Positions 33,079 to 41,004 of a stretch of DNA of 58,301 nt are shown here, piece after piece. The stretch covers positions 1 through 58,301 of the forward strand of contig JBOGEB010000005.1 of assembly GCA_050743125.1 (NCBI GenBank). Direction: 5' to 3'. Source of the DNA: JBOGEB01 sp050743125 (lineage in GTDB: Bacteria > Actinomycetota > Nitriliruptoria > Euzebyales > Egibacteraceae). Under the pieces are notes generated by a model that was given only the letters and a program-made list of their open reading frames with translations, searched no databases and was not told the origin of the DNA. How positions within the stretch are numbered: the stretch's first letter is position 1; each line of letters opens with the position of its first letter. Position numbers and translations under genes: made by a program.

Positions 33079-33126
33079 CTTGTGGCCAGGATTCGTCACG
33101 CATGCGTGACGAATCCTGGCCACAAG
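33079..33126. repeat. Palindrome P, copy 4 (perfect 48 bp)
   Basis: Same core arm TGGCCAGGATTCGTCACGCA as copies 1-3, extended by perfect CTTG/CAAG pairing. It lies between the convergent PBP and XRE genes. A family E-type terminus follows 20 bp later (33147-33171). Confidence 0.9.
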
Positions 33127-33146
33127 ACGTCCGACATGTACGTGAC

Positions 33147-33171
33147 CGTATTTATGCCGCGGGGTACTAAG
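33147..33171. repeat. Solo terminus of an E-type repeat
   Basis: CGTATTTATGCCGCGGGG then TACTAAG matches the right ends of E1 and E2. No matching left end was found in 32997-33078, so this is a one-ended relic. It ends 16 bp before the stop codon of the XRE gene (33188-33190). Confidence 0.65.
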
Positions 33172-33187
33172 TCTGGTGGCGGTGCCT

Positions 33188-34099
33188 CTACGGGACGAAG
33201 CGCCCACCAAGGGCGGCTTGGTCTTCCTGGATCGGAAGCTCTTGCATGAGGTCGACGGTCTCCAGCCGCCTCACGCCCGCGTACACCTGCTTGACGTGCT
33301 GCACGAAGCCCTGCGCGACCTGCGGACCGAAGAACGCGACCCCGCTGTCGAAGTTCCCCGCTGTAGCCAGTGACGGGATCGCGAGCACGGCGCGTTGCTC
33401 GCTGGCGCAGATGAAGCGCTCAGGCTCACGCGGGACGTCATCGACGATGCCGATGTGCAAGCCCGTACCCCCGCTCACTCCGTAGGCGGGACCGCGCAGT
33501 GCGAGCAGGCGGAGGAGATGCTCCTTGAAGACCTGGTGACGTGGCGGCCCGAACAGCAAGCGGTAGTGCACGAGTTCCGGCTTGTCGGCCAACACGCGCT
33601 CGATCTCGTTCAGGTACGGCTCGTCCCGCGATCTCGACCCCGTCATCGCCAGGTAGTGCTCCGCTCCCCGGACCACCTCCCGCATTTCCGCGAGGAGGCC
33701 GTGATGCGAGGTGATCAGCCGCAGGCCTGGACTGGTCGCATCTTCGGCCACGTGTCCACGCGCGGCCGAAGGGATCGACGGCTGGTCAACGGCTCTTGGT
33801 GGGGTGATGCCCAGCCGCTCGCAGTCCTCCCACTCGGCGGCCACGAGCGGGAGCATGGCACGGAGCATGCCCTCCGCCGCCAGCTCCCGCTCACAGCCCT
33901 CCACGAACTTCTCGTCAGGCCGCAGCACGGCGCGCTCGATCGCGCTGACCGTGGAGCCGACGAAGCCGATGCGCTTGCCCAGCTCCTCCTGGGAGACGAC
34001 CGGCCTGGCGCGCAGGCGCAGGCGGAGCTGCTGCACCGCAGCGCCGAACAGGGCCGGCCAGGAGGCGTAGGGGTCCAGCAGCTTGAGCGGGCGCGGCAT
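33188..34099 (-). CDS. XRE-type HTH regulator with C-terminal sensor domain
   Basis: 303 residues. The N-terminal helix-turn-helix QEELGKRIGFVGSTVSAIER occupies about residues 35-60. The C-terminal part (about 120-300), with LRLITSHHGLLAEMREVVRG, FKEHLLRLLALRGPAYGVSG and AIPSLATAGNFDSGVAFFGP, resembles the phospholipase-D-like sensor fold attached to some XRE regulators in actinomycetes; no complete HKD motif is visible, so it is not called an enzyme. It converges on the PBP gene and diverges from the gene at 34310. Confidence 0.72.
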   Translation of the reverse strand: MPRPLKLLDPYASWPALFGAAVQQLRLRLRARPVVSQEELGKRIGFVGSTVSAIERAVLRPDEKFVEGCERELAAEGMLRAMLPLVAAEWEDCERLGITPPRAVDQPSIPSAARGHVAEDATSPGLRLITSHHGLLAEMREVVRGAEHYLAMTGSRSRDEPYLNEIERVLADKPELVHYRLLFGPPRHQVFKEHLLRLLALRGPAYGVSGGTGLHIGIVDDVPREPERFICASEQRAVLAIPSLATAGNFDSGVAFFGPQVAQGFVQHVKQVYAGVRRLETVDLMQELPIQEDQAALGGRFVP

Positions 34100-34218
34100 C
34101 GGTCCTCCTTCTCGCAGCTACGGGTGATCGCAATGGAATTCCGGTCAGAAATCCCTCGGTTTCAATCTCTGGACACCCGGGGCAGACAGCGGTTGGCTGG
34201 GCAGCGAGCTTACCGACC

Positions 34219-34282
34219 GCGGCGGGGGGGGCGGCTGGATGGTCCGTGCCCCCCGAATGGACGAACCCCCGCCCCCCGCCGC
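34219..34282. other. GC-tract inverted repeat
   Basis: Arms GCGGCGGGGGG (34219-34229) and CCCCCCGCCGC (34272-34282) are perfect inverses around a 42-base loop that itself contains a run of C residues. It lies in the divergent gap between the two genes at 34099 and 34310. It could form a stable hairpin or a G-quadruplex and may affect either promoter. Confidence 0.4.
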
Positions 34283-34309
34283 TCCAACCCGCACCACGTG
34301 GAGCAGCGC

Positions 34310-34546
34310 ATGAGCAGTCATCTTGATCTCGTGGGGATGAGCGCAGCGGGAGGGGCCACCCGGGAGCAGCGTCGCAACCGGGTCGCTCGCATCCTCGCGG
34401 CGCTCGACCTGATGAGCGTCCACCAGATCCGCTCGCACGCCGAGACCGCAGGCATCGAGTTGCCGTACACCGACGACCCCAAGGTGCTCATCGAAAAGAT
34501 CCGCCTCCACCTCATGGAGCAGGCAACCCCCCGCGGGCAGCAATGA
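34310..34546 (+). CDS. Small hypothetical protein
   Basis: 78 residues from ATG 34310, with GGAG about 7 bases upstream. It is helical and charged: NRVARILAALDLMSVHQIRS and DDPKVLIEKIRLHLMEQA. The pattern resembles a short SAP- or HeH-like helical pair but no family can be assigned. It sits between two XRE regulator genes in the accessory segment. A real gene is plausible from the ribosome site and codon pattern. Confidence 0.5.
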   Translation: MSSHLDLVGMSAAGGATREQRRNRVARILAALDLMSVHQIRSHAETAGIELPYTDDPKVLIEKIRLHLMEQATPRGQQ

Positions 34547-34673
34547 CCTGGCTGCGCGGTTTCAGACAGATATGACCGTAAGCGCACACGTACTGCGGGG
34601 ACAACGCGCGGGCTTGCGGCCGGTCACGGTAGCCTGGCGAACGTGCCCGGCTCGACTGGCAGGAGGGTCGTTG

Positions 34674-35891
34674 ATGGAGCACGACCACTCGATTGGTGAG
34701 CGGATCTGCTACTACCGCCGCCGCTTTGGCCTATCGCAGGTGGCCTGCGCCGACTTGGTCGGCCGCAGTGAATCATGGTTGTCGCAGGTAGAACGCGGCC
34801 TGCTTCCCATCGACCGGGTCTCGGTCCTACTCAAGCTCGCTCACGTCCTGAGGGTCGAGCTCGCCGACCTGCTCGGGCCGGCGCTCAAGCTGCCCCCGAA
34901 CGGTGGTGGCCCTGGGAAGCTGCCGCAAGGAGTGCCAGCGGTTCGCCGGGCCATCATGCGACCGGACGGGCTCGGCGAAACGGCGGACGTCGAGCGGTTC
35001 GACGCGGTCGAGGTCACACGCCGAGTGGAGGCCGCGAATCAGGCGGTGACCACCTACGGACGCTACACGCAGGTCGCGTTGATGCTTCCGGACCTGATCG
35101 GAATCTGCCGCGCTGCCGCGCAGGCGTTCGAGGGACGCGATCAGGAGGTCGCCTGGGGCCTGCTGGCCAAGAGCTATCAGCTGGCGTCCGTCCTGAGCCG
35201 AAAGCTCGGCGATGCAGCTCTGGCCTGGATCGCGGCGGACCGGGCGTGCTCTGCGGCTGAGCGGTCTGGCGACGAGGTGCTGGTCGGATCCAGCGTCGGA
35301 CGGTTAATCGCCGCACTGATGCTGGCTGGGCAGATGGACGACGCCGAAGCCTTGGCCTCGGAGAGGATCTTACGGCTGGGGCGCGGCTTGGACACCGCCG
35401 GACCCGAACGGGTGTCAACGTGGGGAGCGTTTATGCTCGCTGCCGCGATCTGCGCTGCACGGCGTGATGACCCCGCTTCCTGCCGCGAGCGCTTGCATGA
35501 GGCATCCAGTGCTGCCCGCCTGCTGCCGGACGGTTACGTAGACGGATGGACGCTCTTCTGCCCCACGAACGTAGCCCTGCACGAGGTGCATGCTGCTCAC
35601 GATGTGGGCGATCCAGTCGAGGCGCTGCGCCTGGCGGATCAGGTCGACTTCGACGCGATGCCGTCACCGCAACGGCGGGCCAGGACCTGGATCGACGTGG
35701 CCCGGGCGCATGGGCTGCGCCGCAACGACGCCGCCGCCGTCGTCACGCTCCTCGTCGCGGAGCAGGCTGGGCCGGAGGAGGTCCGCTACCACGGCGCCGT
35801 CCAGGATCTGGTTCGGGTGCTGCTGCGTCGTGAGCGGAAGAGCGCGACGCCGGGGCTGCGGGCGCTCGCGGAGCGGATCAGCGTCGAGTAG
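34674..35891 (+). CDS. XRE-type HTH regulator with TPR-like C-terminus
   Basis: 405 residues from ATG 34674, with GGAGG upstream. The N-terminal HTH is GERICYYRRRFGLSQVACAD...GRSESWLSQVERG (residues 6-45). The remainder is helical repeats, for example AWIAADRACSAAERSGDEV and AGQMDDAEALASERILRLG, typical of the large actinomycete family of XRE-TPR regulators. The ligand is unknown. It lies upstream of the WhiB-like gene on the same strand, and a second regulator of the same architecture lies at 54950-56173. Confidence 0.82.
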   Translation: MEHDHSIGERICYYRRRFGLSQVACADLVGRSESWLSQVERGLLPIDRVSVLLKLAHVLRVELADLLGPALKLPPNGGGPGKLPQGVPAVRRAIMRPDGLGETADVERFDAVEVTRRVEAANQAVTTYGRYTQVALMLPDLIGICRAAAQAFEGRDQEVAWGLLAKSYQLASVLSRKLGDAALAWIAADRACSAAERSGDEVLVGSSVGRLIAALMLAGQMDDAEALASERILRLGRGLDTAGPERVSTWGAFMLAAAICAARRDDPASCRERLHEASSAARLLPDGYVDGWTLFCPTNVALHEVHAAHDVGDPVEALRLADQVDFDAMPSPQRRARTWIDVARAHGLRRNDAAAVVTLLVAEQAGPEEVRYHGAVQDLVRVLLRRERKSATPGLRALAERISVE

Positions 35892-35892
35892 C

Positions 35893-35990
35893 CGCAGAAA
35901 TTCTGCGAATAGTTACGGGCAAACCTTGTAGGTCTGCACTCTGCGGGGCGCAATGCGGTGAGGCGGTTACGGTCCGCTCATGGACCGTAA
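35893..35990 (+). promoter_or_regulatory. Two inverted repeats upstream of the WhiB-like gene
   Basis: CGCAGAAATTCTGCG (35893-35907) is a perfect palindrome around a central A. TTACGGTCC/GGACCGTAA (35967-35975 and 35982-35990) is a second, with a 6-base loop. Both are between the XRE-TPR stop and the WhiB start, so one may be an XRE operator and the other a terminator or operator for whiB. Function inferred from position only. Confidence 0.4.
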
Positions 35991-36020
35991 GAACCTGATC
36001 ATCTGCGTCATGTGGGTCCG

Positions 36021-36257
36021 ATGAGCATGGCGGGCTGGCGTGACCAAGCAGCCTGTCTCGGTCGAGACGCGGAACTGTGGTTCCCGATCGGTAACACCAG
36101 CCCGTATCTCGACCAAATCGCCCAGGCCAAGGCGGCGTGTGCCCGCTGTGACGTGCGCTCCGAGTGCTTGGAGTACGCGCTGGACACAGGTCAGCACGAC
36201 GGCGTGTGGGGCGGCCAGACCGAAGGCGAGCGGCGCGCATTACGGCGCAAACGGTGA
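36021..36257 (+). CDS. WhiB-like Fe-S regulator
   Basis: 78 residues. The four cluster cysteines have WhiB spacing: C12, then C40-x2-C43-x5-C49, followed by the family turn GVWGG (61-65) and a basic tail RRALRRKR for DNA contact. Wbl proteins bind a 4Fe-4S cluster and usually act with the sigma factor. It is a short member. The start is ATG 36021; an in-frame GTG at 36012 and an ATG at 36027 are alternatives, and no strong Shine-Dalgarno is visible. The context is downstream of an XRE-TPR regulator and upstream of an uncharacterised two-gene unit. Confidence 0.9.
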   Translation: MSMAGWRDQAACLGRDAELWFPIGNTSPYLDQIAQAKAACARCDVRSECLEYALDTGQHDGVWGGQTEGERRALRRKR

Positions 36258-36341
36258 CGTGGACGTAACCCGCCGGACGGACAGACGGGAGGTTGACGGC
36301 TCGTGGCACTCGGCATCGAAACCTGAGATCGGACAGGAGAC

Positions 36342-37169
36342 ATGCACACGCAAGAACTCAACTTGGTGTCTTTCACTGAGGCAGATGATGAGTGGGTACA
36401 GCGGTTCATCGCTCTGCCAGCGACGCAAGCCTACGGTTTGTGCAAGTTCCCCGCCCCTCAACAGTATCGAGCGCACGTCGCCGCACTTCAGCAGCTCCCC
36501 AACGCACCCACTCCGGAGCGGCTGTGTGCGCTGGCTCAACGTGATTGGCATGTGAGAGGACAGACCGGGTGCATGTTCGCCCGGTTGGCCGCACGTGCGG
36601 CGGACACGCTCCGCTGGGACTATGTGGTCCTCAGCGCGACGCTGAGCGGCTTCGAGCCGGAGACATGCATTGCTCTGGAGCAACACCTCGATCGAAGTGT
36701 TGAGGACGCACGAACTCAGGTATTGAGCATCCTGTTCCCCGAAATGACTGGCGCTACCGAAGCGGTCGCTGGTATACGAGAGCTGGCGAGGAGGACGAAG
36801 TTTTGGCTCGAGCGTGACGAGGTAGCCGACTCCTCGCTCAGGCTTTATCTGCGTTACCCGGTCGGAGACTCGGGAGTGCAAGCATGGGTGATGGCCTTTG
36901 CGCCGTTCGACTTCGTGCCGAACACTCGAAGAGGGCCATACTTTGAGCTGGCCGTGCGTGTGAAGGAGAAGCCGGCTAAAATTTTTCACCGCCTCAATGA
37001 GGATCGCGCCGTCGCCCACCTCGCCGACGTACCCCTCGTGATGAGGGATAGATACTGGGAGCATCGGTGGTGGAGTACGCTGCGTCGAACAAGAATGATT
37101 CTGGCCGGCGAGCCTAACGACATCTCCGCTGCGAAAACAACGTTCGTCGTACCCATCAGCTTCCTGTAG
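36342..37169 (+). CDS. Uncharacterised protein, partner of the MOSC/ATL-like gene
   Basis: 275 residues, start ATG 36342 after AGGAG. No clear domain. Conserved-looking blocks are GQTGCMFARLAARAADTLRW near residue 75, a central VEDARTQVLSILFP, and PNTRRGPYFELAVRVKEKP towards the C-terminus. The late block faintly recalls the SPYFxxxFQP region of YqcI/YcgG proteins, but I do not assign it. Codon use is less GC-biased than its neighbours, hinting at transfer. It is 16 bp from the following gene, so the pair is probably co-transcribed. Confidence 0.6.
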   Translation: MHTQELNLVSFTEADDEWVQRFIALPATQAYGLCKFPAPQQYRAHVAALQQLPNAPTPERLCALAQRDWHVRGQTGCMFARLAARAADTLRWDYVVLSATLSGFEPETCIALEQHLDRSVEDARTQVLSILFPEMTGATEAVAGIRELARRTKFWLERDEVADSSLRLYLRYPVGDSGVQAWVMAFAPFDFVPNTRRGPYFELAVRVKEKPAKIFHRLNEDRAVAHLADVPLVMRDRYWEHRWWSTLRRTRMILAGEPNDISAAKTTFVVPISFL

Positions 37170-37185
37170 GGGTAGACTCCCCAGC

Positions 37186-37953
37186 ATGCATACGTTGGGC
37201 GCAACGCCCCTACACGTCAACTCCCTGTTCGCCAAGCTGGCGCACGGTCACGCCATGACTCAGGTTACGCGATTGGACTTGTGCCCGCTTGAAGGAATCA
37301 AGACAGACCTGAGTCCTTCCGGTAGGTCACCACGACAGGTCTTGATTGCCATGGCCAAGAGTCTTCGCGCGCAAGAGATAACGCCGGGGGATTCCCGAAC
37401 GAACATTGTTCTCGACGGGGATTCCTCCGAAGCGCTCGCCTCGGGGGCGCTAGTGATGATCGACGGGGCGGCAATCCGCGTCACGTTCGCATGTGAGCCG
37501 TGCGCGCATGGGGCGCAGATGGCAGAGGTTCTCATGTCGCGCTTTCGCAGGATCGAACGATATCTCGGCGTGGTGTTGCAGGCTGGCGAGATCATCGAGG
37601 AGGACCCAGCCAGGATTCACGCTGGCGTCTTCGAAGCCGTGCCCTGTGACTTCAGAACACGCTGTACGTGGGCGCTCGACAGCATCCCACCCGGCCGTAT
37701 CGTCACCTCGCTCGACTTCCTGACTGCCGTTGGGGCCGCGAGAAGTTATCTGCGCGTGCTGCCTCGATGGATGCAAGCTGCCTCGCACGCCGGCAGGCCT
37801 GCCCATCGCGTGCTGACCACACAGCTCGACGCCCCCTCATGGGCTCGGGATGCCGACGCGCTCCTGAGCGCCGAGGGACTCACGCGGGAGGACTACGCCG
37901 CTGCGCGCTATCCGCTCGCAGACGCGCTCTGGTTCGATCATCTGACCACGTGA
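37186..37953 (+). CDS. MOSC-like domain fused to an alkyltransferase-like (ATL/MGMT-fold) domain
   Basis: 255 residues. Residues about 10-125 look like a MOSC domain: RQVLIAMAKSLRAQEITPGD and the CEPC-type block FACEPCAHG (C103, C106), the site that in MOSC proteins handles sulfur or molybdenum cofactor. Residues about 145-225 resemble the DNA-binding half of O6-alkylguanine transferase: LDSIPPGRIVTSLDF...VGAARSYLRVL then RPAHRVL. The catalytic Cys of PCHRV is alanine (A206), as expected for a non-enzymatic alkyltransferase-like protein. The fusion is inferred from motifs only. It follows the 36342 gene by 16 bp. Confidence 0.5.
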   Translation: MHTLGATPLHVNSLFAKLAHGHAMTQVTRLDLCPLEGIKTDLSPSGRSPRQVLIAMAKSLRAQEITPGDSRTNIVLDGDSSEALASGALVMIDGAAIRVTFACEPCAHGAQMAEVLMSRFRRIERYLGVVLQAGEIIEEDPARIHAGVFEAVPCDFRTRCTWALDSIPPGRIVTSLDFLTAVGAARSYLRVLPRWMQAASHAGRPAHRVLTTQLDAPSWARDADALLSAEGLTREDYAAARYPLADALWFDHLTT

Positions 37954-38346
37954 GTCCGACTCGCGGCCCAGCGTAGCCGAGCCTGGCTGCAGGCCACCCG
38001 TAACAGCAGGGACGGATCCTGCGTCGACCAGTTGCAGCCTGCGCCGATCCGGCCGGCCGTCGTCCGGCCGCACGCGCGACGCGGCAACGGGCAAGCGGCG
38101 TGCCTTGGCGTCCGTCTCGCCGTGGACACCGTGACCAGAATCTTGGCCTCACCGACGGTGAGGCCGCTGGTCCCGCGGGAGCCGAGCCCGCGTGTCGAGG
38201 CGGCCGATGACGTTTTCCCTCGGATCTGAGGGAAAACATCACCCGAGACTGTCCGGTGAGCTGCTGGCCTGTCGGTTTCCTCTGTGGGTGGAGGAAACCG
38301 ACAGCTCGGGCGGCTCAGCCACCCACGGATGCGTGACAAGAGCCGC
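37954..38346. other. Non-coding region with three consecutive hairpins
   Basis: No gene is visible in these 390 bp. Three perfect inverted repeats lie in a row: GGCCTCACC/GGTGAGGCC (38145-38165, 3-base loop), GTTTTCCCTC/GAGGGAAAAC (38212-38237, 6-base loop) and CTGTCGGTTTCCTC/GAGGAAACCGACAG (38269-38304, 8-base loop). They lie between the convergent MOSC-like gene and the toxin relic. The last could terminate one or both genes. The series may be a small structured RNA. Confidence 0.5.
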
Positions 38347-38672
38347 CTATTGCGTGCGGGTGGGATGCTTGGTGCCGGCGTAGGTGATGTGCAGCATTCG
38401 GTGTGGGTCGTCGATGCAGTACCAGATGCATCCCCCCACCGGTGACCTCGTACTGCCACTGCTCGTACGACACCGCACCGACGACCCGAGTCTTGAAGTC
38501 TGCTTTCGGGCGGTGCATGCGGGTACGGGGCGCACCGTCGCGCGGGTCGGAGCGCCCCCGGCGCCTGGCGTGCCAACTCCTCCCATCCTTTGGCTGCCGA
38601 GTTGTCGGCGAAGACCAGGTCCCATTCATCCTTGCCAGGCGGCGGGGCGGCACGATCACCACATTTTGGCAC
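38347..38672 (-). pseudogene. RelE/ParE-like toxin relic, frameshifted
   Basis: It starts at GTG 38672, one base after the antitoxin stop. It reads DEWDLVFADNSAAKGWEELA in one frame, then ADFKTRVVGAVSYEQWQYEV in a second, then WYCIDDPHRMLHITYAGT in a third, ending at 38347. Together these give a complete toxin of about 105 residues of the RelE/ParE-like type found beside short antitoxins in actinomycetes. Two frameshifts (about 38530 and 38430) destroy it. Its antitoxin is disrupted by IS66. Confidence 0.7.
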
Positions 38673-38673
38673 G

Positions 38674-38786
38674 TCAAGAGACAGCGGAAGCCATGGGTTC
38701 GGGGACCCTGCCCGCTTGGCCCGGCAACGGACGGGTCAGTTCACGTGCCAGCTCTGGGTCGGCGTAGATCGCCGCTTTCTCTTGCC
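38674..38786 (-). pseudogene. 3' part of the IS66-split antitoxin gene
   Basis: Joined to the 5' part (40596-40964) after removing the insertion and one copy of the 8 bp target duplication, the frame continues REWQE then KAAIYADPELARELTRPLPG and stops at 38674-38676. The WKATAxxxADPEL-like tail is the typical end of this antitoxin family. Without the insertion the gene would be about 158 residues. Confidence 0.75.
38779..38786. repeat. IS66 target-site duplication, left copy
   Basis: CTCTTGCC is repeated exactly at 40596-40603 on the other side of the element. Eight bases is the standard duplication for IS66-family elements. Confidence 0.93.
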
Positions 38787-40595
38787 GTAAGTATTCGGTT
38801 TTCCCGTGTGTGTGAGGGGGACTGACCGGTGCTTGGGATCGTTGGGGTGGCCAGGGTGGGGTGAGGATGGGTCCGCGGTGGCGGACGGAGCCCTGATCTT
38901 GGCGGTCAGGGGTCGGGTTGGGGCGGGTCGGGTCCGGCGTCCGGCGTGTTGTCCCCGCTGGTGCGCTGGGCGGGAGCCGCCGCCCAGGGGAGGAACGCCT
39001 GCAGCGCGGCGCCCTCAGGGGCTCGCCCGCCGGCGGTCGCGCACGCGTTCAGGTAGTCGGTCAGGTAGGCCAGCGGGTTGAGCCCGTTCCTGGCGGCGGT
39101 CGCGGTGACGGTCCAGACCCGCCCGGCCAGCTCGGCTGCCCAGACCGCGCCGGAGCCGTAACAGTTCTTGCGTCCGACCACGGGGTTGCGCAGCTGCCGC
39201 TCGGCGGTGTTGTTGTCCAGCGGCGCGTCGGGATACTGCTCGTGGCGGGCCAGTCCGTCCCACTCGCGGTCCAAGGTGGCCAGCACCTTGACGGCCGGGG
39301 CGGAAAGGGCCGGGTCGCCGGTCTGGGCTTGGCGGGCCCGGTCGATCGCGGCGAGCGCGACGTACAGCTTGCCGATCCGCTCGACCCAGGCGGCGGCCCA
39401 GCCGCCCAGCGCGGGGTGGGCGTCGCCGGCGCGGACGAAGCAGCGGCGGATGTGCGCCCAGCACCACAGCGGCTCGACTCCGTCGAGAGCGCCGAACGCC
39501 TGGTAGACGGTGTCCAAGTCGGAGCTGAGCAGCAGCGCCCGCCCGTCGGGCAGCGTCCCAGCTCCCAAGTCGACGCCCAGATGGCCGGCCAGGACTTTGG
39601 CGGCCCGGGACGGCTCGATCCGGAACACCGTGGTGTCCGCTCCCAAGAACACCCACAGCCACCAGCGGTGGTTGGCCTTGCCGTCCACGGTTTCGAACAC
39701 CTGCCAGCCGGTCTCGTCGGCGTGCAGATGCCCCGAGGCGGCGTTGCGTGCGCGGACCGCTGCCTCCAGCGGGGCCAGCAGCCCGCCCAGGGCTTTCAGC
39801 GTCCCGACGAGACTGCCGTCCGCGACGTCGAACCCGTCGAGGCTCAGCGCGGCGGCGATGCGGCGCAAAGGCCGGCCCAGCACGTATTTCTCGACCAGCA
39901 GCCGCGCGAGGAACCCGGCGGACAGACGGCCCTTGGCGATCGGTTCGGGCGCCGGCGGGGCGGACAGCACCCCACGCACGGGGCAGCGGCAGCCACGCCG
40001 ATAGGCCGGCCGGCGGTGCACCACCCGCCTGACGTGCACCTGCCAGTCGATCTGCTCGCAGGTCTCTTCCCCGAACGGGGCGTAGAGCGCGCCGCAGCGC
40101 GCGCAGGCCAGCTGCTCGGCGGGCAGGTCGTGGACCGCCTCGGTGGTCGGCAGATGCGAGCAGCCCCGCCGGCCGTGACCGCCCGAGCCCGGCTGCTGAC
40201 CGCGTCTGCGGCGCGCCGGCTGGGCCACCGGCCCGTCCGCGCCGTCCGTCGCCTGAGGCGCCTCGGCGCTCGCAGGCGACGGCGCCTTCTCCGAGGACTT
40301 CCCGAACACCAGCCGCGACAGCGTCGCCACCCTCTCGGCCAACGCGGCGACCTGTGCCCGCAGCTCCTCGTTCTCCGCGGCCAGCCGCTCGGCCTCCGCC
40401 CGCCAATACTCGGCTCGCTCCCAGACGGCTCAAACGGGCTCATCACCGCAGAACACACAATCCAGACTCGCGTGTCCAGCATCCCCAACGCTGCACGACC
40501 GCTCGACCGCACCAGCGGAGGGCTCAACCCCGCCCAGCGTGCCGCCGAACACCCGCGTATAGCCTCGACCAGCTACGGGATCACCGAATACTTAC
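38787..40595. mobile_element. IS66-family insertion sequence, complete (1809 bp)
   Basis: Terminal inverted repeats: left GTAAGTATTCGGTTTTCCC, right (read inward) GTAAGTATTCGGTGATCCC. It is flanked by the 8 bp direct repeat CTCTTGCC. It carries only the transposase gene (minus strand); no TnpA/TnpB accessory genes are present. It interrupts the antitoxin gene of a toxin-antitoxin pair. Near-perfect ends and duplication suggest a recent insertion. Confidence 0.93.
38906..40342 (-). CDS. IS66-family transposase
   Basis: 478 residues from TTG 40342. Blocks of the family: the zinc-binding stretch CARCGALYAPFGEE, the LVEKYVLGRPLRRIA segment, the catalytic DETGW (first Asp), CWAHIRRCF (second acid region) and DNNTAERQLRNPVVGRKN (catalytic Glu). 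The coiled-coil N-terminus continues in frame upstream (WRAEAERLAAENEELRAQV) to a TGA at about 40430 without a standard start, so the true start is uncertain or lost. It acts as a DDE recombinase on the 38787-40595 element. Confidence 0.9.
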   Translation of the reverse strand: MAERVATLSRLVFGKSSEKAPSPASAEAPQATDGADGPVAQPARRRRGQQPGSGGHGRRGCSHLPTTEAVHDLPAEQLACARCGALYAPFGEETCEQIDWQVHVRRVVHRRPAYRRGCRCPVRGVLSAPPAPEPIAKGRLSAGFLARLLVEKYVLGRPLRRIAAALSLDGFDVADGSLVGTLKALGGLLAPLEAAVRARNAASGHLHADETGWQVFETVDGKANHRWWLWVFLGADTTVFRIEPSRAAKVLAGHLGVDLGAGTLPDGRALLLSSDLDTVYQAFGALDGVEPLWCWAHIRRCFVRAGDAHPALGGWAAAWVERIGKLYVALAAIDRARQAQTGDPALSAPAVKVLATLDREWDGLARHEQYPDAPLDNNTAERQLRNPVVGRKNCYGSGAVWAAELAGRVWTVTATAARNGLNPLAYLTDYLNACATAGGRAPEGAALQAFLPWAAAPAQRTSGDNTPDAGPDPPQPDP

Positions 40596-40964
40596 CTCTT
40601 GCCATTCCCGCATGAGCTGTGACAGGGGCGCGTACGTCCCGATCTCCGCCCATCCCGCGACCATTCGTAGGAACTCTGCAAGAAATTCCTCCTGCGCGTG
40701 CGCGGGGAGGAAATCGAGCCAAGAGATCGATTGACGCAGGGCGTTGAGCAGCGCCGCTCGTGCTGCGTCATCATGCGCCGCATTCGTCAGCAGGCGGGCG
40801 ACGAGGGCTATGCCGCTGTCACGATCCTGACTGTGACCCTGCAGCGACAGACACAGCGACCGCACGCCACGCCTCCGCAGCACCACGTCACCGTGGTCGA
40901 GACGCGCGATAACGTCCTTCGGGTTGCGGAGGAACGTGCTCAGGGGCAACTCCTCGACGGCCAT
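40596..40964 (-). pseudogene. 5' part of the IS66-split antitoxin gene
   Basis: From ATG 40964: VEELPLSTFLRNPKDVIARL, then DHGDVVLRRRGVRSLCLSL, and DAARAALLNALRQS to LMREWQE. The N-terminal LDRGDVVLxRR pattern resembles Phd-like antitoxins common in actinomycetes. IS66 entered at the REWQE codons. Toxin and antitoxin are in the usual antitoxin-first order. It lies 41 bp downstream of pafA on the same strand. 40596-40603 is the right copy of the target duplication. Confidence 0.75.
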
Positions 40965-41004
40965 ATCCCCAAGCCAGCAGTTGACGCCTGGCCCCCTGCG
41001 CGGG

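Noticed and set aside
33188..34099. Active phospholipase D
   Set aside because: The C-terminal domain resembles the fold but no intact HxKxxxxD motif is visible, so it is treated as a sensor domain.
38145..38304. Retron-like msr/msd RNA
   Set aside because: Consecutive hairpins suggested it, but no reverse transcriptase gene lies nearby.
40354..40615. Open frames at the right end of IS66
   Set aside because: They are shadows or the N-terminal extension of the transposase; the terminal repeat and target duplication define the element.
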